DNA from: a virus
Direction: 5' to 3' (one strand)
Virus record (IMG/VR): IMGVR_UViG_3300030012_005163
Span: 124,001-188,000 of that record
DNA: 64,000 nucleotides
The translations under genes and the position numbers were made by a program. The notes beneath the pieces were generated by a model. The model saw only the letters and a list, made by a program, of their open reading frames with translations. It made no database searches and was not told the origin of the DNA. Positions 58,068 to 64,000 of this stretch are shown here, piece by piece (the first letter of the stretch is position 1; each line of letters opens with the position of its first letter).

Positions 58068-58859
58068 ATGAAGAAGAAGCACATTATTAAATCAGGAAAA
58101 AGATTGATTAAGAAAAAAATTAAATCAATCAAAGAAAGTAAACAACCTAAATTTTTATTTGAGGGTAGAGTAGAAGACTTAAAAAATTCTTGGACTGAGT
58201 TTGTGAATGGTGCTAAAAGAGAGGGGAAAGAAACAACTGAGGCAGCTAAAATTCTTGCAAAAATTATTAATAGAAAAGATGTTACAGAAGAAGATAAAAA
58301 GTTTCTCAAAGAACAGTCTAAAGATTTAGCAAGAATAGTAGCATTAATGGGATTAGGTGCAGTATCTATGGCACTACCTATTGCATTAGAAAAAGTCTTG
58401 AATAAGTGGAATATAAGTATTATGCCTAAGAGTCATAGTGAAGAAGTAGATGGAATAGAAGAACTAAATGAATCTACAGGTAATCTATTATATTCTGCAG
58501 TAGTTTTAGACGATGACGATCAAGATAATTTAATTATGTTTGTAGATGATTATGTTGAAATTCCTTTAAACTGGAAAAAAATTGCACATCATATGACTAT
58601 GGGATTTAAACAACCTGTACCTAAACATTTGAGAGATGATATAGGTAAAACAGTACAATTAACAGTTAAAAAAATTGGGGTTTCAGAAGATGCAATAGCA
58701 GTTAAAGTAGATGGATATCATAGTAGTAATAAGATACCACACGTTACAATAGCCATACCTAAAGATGGTAAACCGTTCCATTCAAATTTAATTACGGATT
58801 GGAGACCTGTTGACGAAGAAATCATTATTAAAGGAAAGGTGAGAGAAATCTATTCTTAA
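58068..58859 (+). CDS. 2H phosphoesterase-like protein with N-terminal LETM1-like helical module
   Basis: The N-terminal basic segment (MKKKHIIKSGKRLIKKKIKS) is followed by FLFEGRVEDLKNSWTEFVNG and a helical domain with a hydrophobic segment (VALMGLGAVSMALPIALEKV), a module I recall from other phage proteins. The C-terminal domain has two H-x-T motifs: H175-M-T177 (AHHMTMGF) and H225-V-T227 (PHVTIAI), the catalytic pair of 2H phosphoesterases that act on 2',3'-cyclic phosphates or 2'-5' linkages. It may repair RNA ends or destroy cyclic-nucleotide defence signals. Confidence 0.72.
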   Translation: MKKKHIIKSGKRLIKKKIKSIKESKQPKFLFEGRVEDLKNSWTEFVNGAKREGKETTEAAKILAKIINRKDVTEEDKKFLKEQSKDLARIVALMGLGAVSMALPIALEKVLNKWNISIMPKSHSEEVDGIEELNESTGNLLYSAVVLDDDDQDNLIMFVDDYVEIPLNWKKIAHHMTMGFKQPVPKHLRDDIGKTVQLTVKKIGVSEDAIAVKVDGYHSSNKIPHVTIAIPKDGKPFHSNLITDWRPVDEEIIIKGKVREIYS

Positions 58860-58861
58860 TC

Positions 58862-58870
58862 ATATTTATT
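58862..58870 (+). promoter_or_regulatory. Class B promoter box
   Basis: ATATTTATTAGTAT immediately precedes the ATG at 58876, matching the context of the minus-strand box at 45818-45826. Confidence 0.45.
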
Positions 58871-58875
58871 AGTAT

Positions 58876-59673
58876 ATGATTAGATTCAAAGACATACTAA
58901 AAGAATCCGAAGATTTAGATACATTAGTTAATAGAAAACTATTAAATATAGTTGCGAAAAAGTTCGATTTAAATTTTAATTATACTAATTATACTAAACC
59001 AATAATAGATCAGATAAGACGAGAAGGTATTATTACCTTTATGGATGAGATAATGGCTTTAGATTATCAAAAAATTGCGGAATTGTGTTGGTTAATATTT
59101 TTAAATGGTTCAATAAATTATTTAACTGATCCTATAAAAACAGATGAAACTTTTTATGTGTATGAAGTAGGTTACTATGGTGAATTATCAGAAGATGAGG
59201 TAGACATTGATGGTGATTGTGGAGATTGTGACGGAGTGGGTACACAAAATAATGACTGTCAAACTTGTCAGGGTTCAGGGGAATACGATTATGGTGAAGG
59301 TGAGGTAGAGTGTGAAGACTGTGGTGGTGGTGGAGAAGTAGAAGATGACTGTTGGAACTGTGAAGGGACAGGTATTGATTACTTTCAAGAAACAGAATAT
59401 CATATAACAGATAATACACTAATATTATATAGTAACGAACCAAATTTAGATAGACCTATAGTGAATGAAACAAATTTTGAATTGTGGTATGATGAAAATG
59501 AGGCACTTTTAATACCAATGCAGGATAAGTGGGAAGATACGGAAAGTAGTTTTGATAGTGATGATTTGGAAAGTAAAGAAGGAACAGTTAGTGTGTATTA
59601 TCCACAAGAAGATATACATTTTGAAAATGCAAAATACAGAACGTATTTTAGAAATTTAATTGAGCATAGATAA
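58876..59673 (+). CDS. Tagged acidic protein with DnaJ-type zinc module, copy 1
   Basis: Begins MIRFKDILKESEDLDTLVNR with NRKLLNIVAKKFDL. Residues about 113-170 contain four CxxCxGxG motifs (CGDCDGVG, CQTCQGSG, CEDCGGGG, CWNCEGTG), the DnaJ cysteine-rich zinc module without a J domain. The flanks are acidic. It overlaps the next start by one base. The paralogue at 59673 has the same layout with more motifs. Possibly a packaged chaperone-like or zinc-binding scaffold protein. Confidence 0.68.
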   Translation: MIRFKDILKESEDLDTLVNRKLLNIVAKKFDLNFNYTNYTKPIIDQIRREGIITFMDEIMALDYQKIAELCWLIFLNGSINYLTDPIKTDETFYVYEVGYYGELSEDEVDIDGDCGDCDGVGTQNNDCQTCQGSGEYDYGEGEVECEDCGGGGEVEDDCWNCEGTGIDYFQETEYHITDNTLILYSNEPNLDRPIVNETNFELWYDENEALLIPMQDKWEDTESSFDSDDLESKEGTVSVYYPQEDIHFENAKYRTYFRNLIEHR

Positions 59674-60692
59674 TGATAAAGTTTATTAACATAATGGAAG
59701 AATACGGTGCTAACTTTAGAAAAGATAACTACACTGCACCAAAATTAGATACCCCAATTAATAGAAAGTTAATGAATATAATTTCTAAAAAGTTTGATTT
59801 TGATTATTTTAGGGGTGCAGCATCTAAGTGGAGTTGGAGTAGTAAAAGACATATATTTTTTAATAGGTATTTCAAAGGAGGATTAACAAATGATAACGAT
59901 TTACCGTATAATAATATCTATCAATTTATGAAAAACACACTATTTTTAGATGAAGATAAAATAAATGAATTGGCGTTCCTTTTGGCAACTAATTTAAAGG
60001 TTAAGGATTGGCTGACAGATCCTATTTTAGAACCGTATGATTATTACTATTATGATATTCGCTATTATGACGATTATGTAAGTGATGAAGAAGAGGAAGA
60101 ATGTGAGACTTGTGAAGAATGTGGTGGTAGTGGATATGAAGATGATGATTGTCAGTATTGTGATGGTGAAGGAGAACAAAGATTAGAATGTGGGTATTGT
60201 GATGGTGAAGGAAGTTTTAGAGATGAAGAAGGAGAGGAAGAACAATGTGATGAATGTAATGGTGATGGATACGAAGAAGTAGAATGTGATGAATGTCATG
60301 GTGATGGTAGATCTGATGAAGATTGTCATTGGTGTGGTGGAGACACAGAGATATGTGAAACTATGTATTATAAACAAATTAATGAAATGAGAATTAAATT
60401 GATATCACCAGTAAAGTTACCATCTCCGGGTACACAAATACGTAATTACTATACTGAGAGTTATACTGATTGGAGAGATAAGATTGAAAACGATGAAGGG
60501 TTAATTGTTTTAACTGATGAAGTTTTTGATACCGAACAAGATGAGTATAACCCGGATGAGAATAGTTATAAGAGTCCTTTATATGAACAGGAGGATAAAA
60601 TAAAATATTTTGAGGAGTCAACTCTTCGAAGTGAGATGGAGGAGTGGAGATTCGGTCAATTAAATCACCCATTTAAATCAGTATTAAGATAA
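59673..60692 (+). CDS. Tagged acidic protein with DnaJ-type zinc module, copy 2
   Basis: Begins MIKFINIMEEYGANFRKDNY, with NRKLMNIISKKFDFDYFRGA. The central region carries five full CxxCxGxG motifs (CEECGGSG, CQYCDGEG, CGYCDGEG, CDECNGDG, CDECHGDG) and a sixth incomplete one (CHWCGGD), more than the four of any DnaJ. No J domain. 339 residues, acidic. Start and stop overlap both neighbours, so the four genes from 58876 form one operon. Confidence 0.68.
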   Translation: MIKFINIMEEYGANFRKDNYTAPKLDTPINRKLMNIISKKFDFDYFRGAASKWSWSSKRHIFFNRYFKGGLTNDNDLPYNNIYQFMKNTLFLDEDKINELAFLLATNLKVKDWLTDPILEPYDYYYYDIRYYDDYVSDEEEEECETCEECGGSGYEDDDCQYCDGEGEQRLECGYCDGEGSFRDEEGEEEQCDECNGDGYEEVECDECHGDGRSDEDCHWCGGDTEICETMYYKQINEMRIKLISPVKLPSPGTQIRNYYTESYTDWRDKIENDEGLIVLTDEVFDTEQDEYNPDENSYKSPLYEQEDKIKYFEESTLRSEMEEWRFGQLNHPFKSVLR

Positions 60693-61981
60693 TGAAACTA
60701 TATAACCTCATATCAGAATCTAATGACAGTAATGTAACGTATACTGAACTAACTCCTGTAGATAGAAAGTTATTACAATTTATGTATGATAAAGGAATTA
60801 GTCAAAATAATGATAAACTAATATATAAATTTTTAAAAGATACATTGGCAATAGATGATTTAGAAACGCAAGTTAGATTAATTAATTTATATATGTTAAA
60901 TGCAACTTCTGCACGTGAACATAAAAGAGGTTTCTTAGATATGGATAAGGTAGTAGAGTTAGATACTACTGCTAGTAATGATTATATTAAAGTATTGTCA
61001 GAATTTAAAGGAATACCAGAGACATTTGTTGTTGAAGTTTATAAGGGAGATATAAGGGATTATTATAACACTTATCTACCAGAGTATAGAATTTTTGATG
61101 TTGCTAGAGGTGGTTATGAAACTTATCAAATTGCGAGAGATTATGATGAAGCGTGGAACGCAGCACAAACTAGAGTGTATGATATAATTCAAAGTGAAGG
61201 ATATGATGCATTAAATCAAGAATGGTTAATGGGGTACGTAGAACCAGATGAATTAGAAATAAGGTTATATGTAAGAGAAGGGACAGAAGAAAGGGTGAGA
61301 GATTACGATGAAGATGAGTTAAGAGAGGAATTATTTAATCACAATAGTGAGGACTGGGATCTATATGACGGTGCAGAGTATGACACTAAATTATATAAAG
61401 ATGAGATAAAAAAATTATCATTAGAAATTCAAGAGAAAGAGTTTAAAAAAGATAATGTTGAAGCAGAATTAATAGTTTTAGAAAAGGATATTGAAAGATT
61501 AGATTATTATAGTGATGACGAAACTAACTATAGGGATATGGAATATAGTGAAGAGATTGAGGGGTTACAAAGTACCTATAATAATTACAAACGAATTTTC
61601 GATGAATTAGAAACATATTTGGAGGAATCTTATAAAGAATTAGATAAGTTACAAACTAATTTAGAAGAAAGTAAAACCATATTAGAAAAATATAGTGGTG
61701 AAAGTCTTATTGAAATGTATATTGAACAAATAACTGCCGATAGAACAGAAGAATTCGTAGATGATATAGACAGTTTTTTAAGTTATGCAAGTATGGAAAT
61801 TTCTGAAGCATATGAGTACGGTTATATAGACATTGACAGAGATGAGGTTATGGAAGGAGCAGTCAGGGATGATGGGTTAGGACATTGGTTAGCGGGATAC
61901 GATGGAGGCGAAAATGAAGAGACAATTACACTAGAAGATGGTAATTATTCCGATCCTTTTTATTTGTTTAGGAATAATTAA
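60692..61981 (+). CDS. Tagged acidic coiled-coil protein of the RKLL family
   Basis: MKLYNLISESNDSNVTYTEL then LTPVDRKLLQFMYDKG is the clearest copy of the family N-terminus. The segment FKGIPETFVVEV with EAWNAAQTRVYDII corresponds to the LPPFL...DDAMDDYAQSR block of 56896. Residues about 245-345 form an acidic coiled coil (LSLEIQEKEFKKDNVEAELI). 429 residues, no catalytic motif. Start overlaps the previous stop. Confidence 0.62.
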   Translation: MKLYNLISESNDSNVTYTELTPVDRKLLQFMYDKGISQNNDKLIYKFLKDTLAIDDLETQVRLINLYMLNATSAREHKRGFLDMDKVVELDTTASNDYIKVLSEFKGIPETFVVEVYKGDIRDYYNTYLPEYRIFDVARGGYETYQIARDYDEAWNAAQTRVYDIIQSEGYDALNQEWLMGYVEPDELEIRLYVREGTEERVRDYDEDELREELFNHNSEDWDLYDGAEYDTKLYKDEIKKLSLEIQEKEFKKDNVEAELIVLEKDIERLDYYSDDETNYRDMEYSEEIEGLQSTYNNYKRIFDELETYLEESYKELDKLQTNLEESKTILEKYSGESLIEMYIEQITADRTEEFVDDIDSFLSYASMEISEAYEYGYIDIDRDEVMEGAVRDDGLGHWLAGYDGGENEETITLEDGNYSDPFYLFRNN

Positions 61982-62012
61982 TTGACATTTAAATAATATA
62001 TTATTATATTTA
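61981..62012 (+). promoter_or_regulatory. Class A promoter (ATTG-N20-TATATTTA)
   Basis: TTG at 61982-61984 and TATATTTA at 62005-62012 with a 20-base spacer, 18 bases before the ATG at 62031. Confidence 0.7.
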
Positions 62013-62030
62013 ATCAAAATTAATAATAAT

Positions 62031-62237
62031 ATGTCGGAAAGAGTAAAACACCCTAAACATTATAATAGAGGAATTGAAATGTGGGACTATTCATATTCAC
62101 ACAATCTAGATTTTTTCGAAGGTAATATTGTAAAATATGTTACAAGATGGAAAGATAAAAATGGTATAGAAGATCTCTATAAGGCAAAACAGTATTTAGA
62201 TAAACTTATTTCGCTTAATGAAGTTTTAGAAAAATAA
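62031..62237 (+). CDS. DUF3310 protein
   Basis: A compact 68-residue copy of the DUF3310 family: VKHPKHYNRGIEMWDYSYSH, LDFFEGNIVKYVTRWK and KNGIEDLYKAKQYLDKLI. The family is frequent in phages, sometimes called nucleotide kinase-like, but its activity is not established. It has a class A promoter, consistent with an early or metabolic role. Confidence 0.85.
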   Translation: MSERVKHPKHYNRGIEMWDYSYSHNLDFFEGNIVKYVTRWKDKNGIEDLYKAKQYLDKLISLNEVLEK

Positions 62238-62239
62238 AC

Positions 62240-62248
62240 ATATTTATT
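62240..62248 (+). promoter_or_regulatory. Class B promoter box
   Basis: ATATTTATT lies 13 bases before the ATG at 62262, no -33 TTTG. Confidence 0.42.
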
Positions 62249-62261
62249 TCCAAAAAAAGTT

Positions 62262-62594
62262 ATGGAAAAATATTTTATTAACGAAGTTTTGGAAATGGAT
62301 TGTGATGATAATGGAAATCTAACTGTTAAATTTGTTTTAGAAGAAGATGAAGAAAATACATATAGGTTGTTAGAAACAAACGAATATTATTATTGGGTTG
62401 ATGAAAACTATAACGATGAAATAAGTGGTGAACCACTTACAAATGATTGGGATGAAGAAGAATACCATTCATACGAAGGTTTTAATTTTGTACAATGGAA
62501 AGATTATAACCACAGTGAAGAAGTTGTTATAGAGTTTATAAAAGATAGTTTTTTAAGTAAAGAAGAATTACCAAATAAAATAAAAATAGAATGA
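62262..62594 (+). CDS. Acidic hypothetical protein (110 aa)
   Basis: Begins MEKYFINEVLEMDCDDNGNL; acidic, Tyr/Trp-rich, no family recognised. Its stop overlaps the next start (ATGA). Confidence 0.55.
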   Translation: MEKYFINEVLEMDCDDNGNLTVKFVLEEDEENTYRLLETNEYYYWVDENYNDEISGEPLTNDWDEEEYHSYEGFNFVQWKDYNHSEEVVIEFIKDSFLSKEELPNKIKIE

Positions 62595-62791
62595 AAAGAT
62601 TAACAGTACATTTAAAAAGAGTCAATAAAAAAACAGAAGTTATTGACGGTAAGAGTAAAAGTAAAATTTTTAACACTTTATCTTATAGAGTTAAAGATGA
62701 AGATGAAGCAAATATTATAGTAAATAACATCAACGAAAACGAAAAGCCACGTAACAACGTAAAAAAGTGGTACTTATCCGGTATTAGATAA
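62591..62791 (+). CDS. Small basic hypothetical protein (66 aa)
   Basis: MKRLTVHLKRVNKKTEVIDG, then LSYRVKDEDEANIIVNNINE. A short beta-alpha-beta-like protein translationally coupled to the acidic protein before it; the opposite charges of the two could indicate a pair. Confidence 0.55.
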   Translation: MKRLTVHLKRVNKKTEVIDGKSKSKIFNTLSYRVKDEDEANIIVNNINENEKPRNNVKKWYLSGIR

Positions 62792-62808
62792 TTTATTAAG
62801 TTTTTTAT

Positions 62809-62817
62809 ATATTTATA
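62809..62817 (+). promoter_or_regulatory. Class B promoter box
   Basis: ATATTTATA within TATATATTTATATATA, 14 bases before the ATG at 62832. Confidence 0.45.
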
Positions 62818-62831
62818 TATAAAAGACGCAA

Positions 62832-63251
62832 ATGAGCAATATTGACAAATTAAGACAACTAGTTGAGGATTTATCACTACGAGATCAAGATTTAATACAA
62901 AAAGTTCAACACTTCGACATTTTAGAACACGTATTTTTAACTTCTCCTCGTCCTATGGCTATTATGGCAGAAGATTGGAAATATTTGTTAGTAAATGAGT
63001 TGTTCGCAGAACTTTATGGGTTTGAAAACCCTAATGATATGGTGGGGAAAAGACATTATGAATTATTCCTTAAAATTCCTGAAAGACCTATTGATGAAAT
63101 TAATAGTAAATTAAATAATGAAGGAAGTTGGCAAGGTGTTATAAAATGTCCACATAAATCAGGACAAGATTTTATATCTAAAATTACTTTAAAAAAAGTT
63201 GATGGTAAGGATGTATTACTTTGTACTTGTGAAGTAGTAAAAGATAATTAA
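62832..63251 (+). CDS. PAS-domain protein (139 aa)
   Basis: N-terminal helix (IDKLRQLVEDLSLRDQDLIQ), then a PAS fold with AIMAEDWKYLLVNELFAELY, GFENPNDMVGKRHYELF, WQGVIKCPHKSGQDFISKIT and a last strand DVLLCTCEVV. No output domain is attached, so it may act as a ligand sensor or a protein-protein adaptor. Cofactor unknown. It could interfere with host PAS kinases. Confidence 0.78.
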   Translation: MSNIDKLRQLVEDLSLRDQDLIQKVQHFDILEHVFLTSPRPMAIMAEDWKYLLVNELFAELYGFENPNDMVGKRHYELFLKIPERPIDEINSKLNNEGSWQGVIKCPHKSGQDFISKITLKKVDGKDVLLCTCEVVKDN

Positions 63252-63253
63252 TA

Positions 63254-63595
63254 ATGGGTAATAACGGAAATCAAAATGGGTGGAATGAATATTCACGACT
63301 TGTCTTAGCAGAATTAGAGAAATTGAATAATAAAGTAGATTCACTAACTGAGGAAAATAATGATATTAAACAAGAACTATCTAAATTAGAACAATTTAAA
63401 GACGAAATATCTTCATTAAAAGATTGGAAAGGTAATGTAGATGAAGTATCTTCACCTACACAATTAAAAGAATTACAAAAAGAAGTTAGTGATTTAAAAA
63501 CATTTAAAACTATGTCTACAACTGTATGGGTGGTAGTACAGATTATTTTTGGTATTGCTGCAACTTTATTTGGACTTTATTTAAAATCTAGTTGA
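63254..63595 (+). CDS. Coiled-coil protein with C-terminal TM (holin/XhlA-like topology)
   Basis: A 113-residue protein with an N-terminal coiled coil (LAELEKLNNKVDSLTEENND) and a single C-terminal transmembrane segment (VWVVVQIIFGIAATLFGLYL). This is the topology of XhlA-type haemolysin/holin-associated proteins of phages. Three bases after the PAS gene; its end overlaps the convergent HAD gene. Confidence 0.6.
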   Translation: MGNNGNQNGWNEYSRLVLAELEKLNNKVDSLTEENNDIKQELSKLEQFKDEISSLKDWKGNVDEVSSPTQLKELQKEVSDLKTFKTMSTTVWVVVQIIFGIAATLFGLYLKSS

Positions 63596-64000
63596 GGTTT
63601 AGTAACTAAGTTTACTTTTAGATTTACCCCATTTTCTTTACCCCACTCCTCAAACGCAATAGCGTGAGGTTCTCTGTCTTCATACATTTCTATTAACTCA
63701 GTATTTGGAAACCTATTTAATAGACTAACAATAGTATTTAACTTACTATTTAATGTGTCCCCATCATCTTTATAGTGATATTCATCAAAAACAATATTGT
63801 TACTGTGTAATATATCTTCTACTTGATCTTTCTGGTTTGGTAGTCTTCCTGTTAACATAACCATATAAGTGTTAGGTGTATCACTTTCAATAACATAATC
63901 ACTTATTGTAGATTTAATTGGTTGAATATCGAATACCTCAGTATCTAAAGATTCTCTTTTACTCCACCAACCTCTATGTGGATATGGTGAACCGGTTTTT
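63577..64000 (-). CDS. HAD-superfamily RNA-repair-like protein (N-terminus outside window)
   Basis: The frame is open to the window edge and continues upstream of the Met at 63864. Visible residues include SPYPHRGWWSKRESLD, YMVMLTGRLPNQKDQVEDIL (HAD motif with T-G-R) and IEMYEDREPHAIAFEEWGKE (acidic motif). The GWW-x-x-x-ESLD, LLTGR and YEDR blocks match the HAD subfamily called Swiss Army Knife RNA repair-like. The nucleophile Asp motif lies outside the window. Third candidate RNA-end-processing protein here. Confidence 0.72.
   Translation of the reverse strand, partial: KTGSPYPHRGWWSKRESLDTEVFDIQPIKSTISDYVIESDTPNTYMVMLTGRLPNQKDQVEDILHSNNIVFDEYHYKDDGDTLNSKLNTIVSLLNRFPNTELIEMYEDREPHAIAFEEWGKENGVNLKVNLVTKPQLDFK

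Noticed and set aside
1-64000. Stop-codon reassignment (TAG or TGA read through)
   Set aside because: TAA, TAG and TGA all terminate recognised proteins at family-appropriate lengths (for example TAG at 33966, TGA at 7801, TAA at 6817).

Overview
The window is about 64 kb of a very AT-rich (roughly 70% A+T) tailed-phage genome. It is almost entirely coding, mostly on the + strand, with many 4-base ATGA or TAATG gene overlaps. The host is most likely a flavobacterium-like member of the Bacteroidota. Three lines of evidence support this. Many gene starts sit just downstream of the Bacteroidota promoter TTTG-N20-TAnnTTTG/A. Starts have A-rich leaders and no Shine-Dalgarno sequence. Several genes look like Bacteroidota homologues: a short RpoD-type sigma factor, ClpP, ferritin, bS21, an Hc1-type histone H1-like protein and a surface-protein beta-propeller. 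TAA, TAG and TGA all act as stops, so the code is standard. The gene density, the Mre11/Rad50-like pair and the large accessory load suggest a large (possibly jumbo) virulent myovirus-like phage.

Layout. 1-6.1 kb: end of a structural module (a propeller-bearing virion protein and two paralogous tail/baseplate-type proteins). 6.2-16.6 kb: DNA and RNA metabolism (RuvC-like resolvase, primase, cyclic-phosphate receiver-like protein, tRNA-Leu, tRNA-Arg, PD-(D/E)XK nuclease, gp47/gp46-like pair, sigma factor). 16.7-20 kb: probable lysis cassette. 20-28.4 kb: candidate virion proteins, cell-wall hydrolases, histone H1-like protein, Nudix hydrolase. 28.4-32.4 kb: LpxA homologue, glycosyltransferase, nuclease, OmpR-type regulator. 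32.4-34.4 kb: a Ro60-like TROVE/vWA protein followed by two structured RNAs and a terminator. 34.4-47.4 kb: thioredoxin, DnaJ, ClpP, a glutamine synthetase pseudoenzyme, two DNA methyltransferases, a tmRNA flanked by two SlyD-like FKBPs, and a tRNA-Ala-like remnant. 47.4-62 kb: proteins with a shared N-terminal tag ending in an L/I-x-E motif, an M20/M42-like peptidase, an NTase-PcfJ fusion, and a bS21-ferritin operon. 62-64 kb: DUF3310, PAS and a HAD-type RNA-repair-like protein that runs off the end.

How it fits together. Two promoter classes are visible. Class A (TTTG-N20-TATATTTG/A, often only 4-5 bases before the ATG, so near-leaderless) precedes replication, repair, modification and RNA-related genes. 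Class B (ATATTTATA/T without a -33 TTTG) precedes structural, tagged and lysis-type genes and resembles the -10-only late promoters of T4-like phages. About 17 proteins carry short N-terminal or internal segments such as MKIKLTESQY or MIRFKDILKES that look like packaging/prohead-protease tags. A large proteostasis and RNA-maintenance load (tmRNA, DnaJ, FKBPs, ClpP, thioredoxin, bS21, Ro60-like RNP, RNA-repair-like domains) points to extensive takeover of host translation and RNA quality control. The strongest candidate for an undescribed system is the Ro60-like gene with its two downstream structured RNAs at 32.4-34.4 kb.
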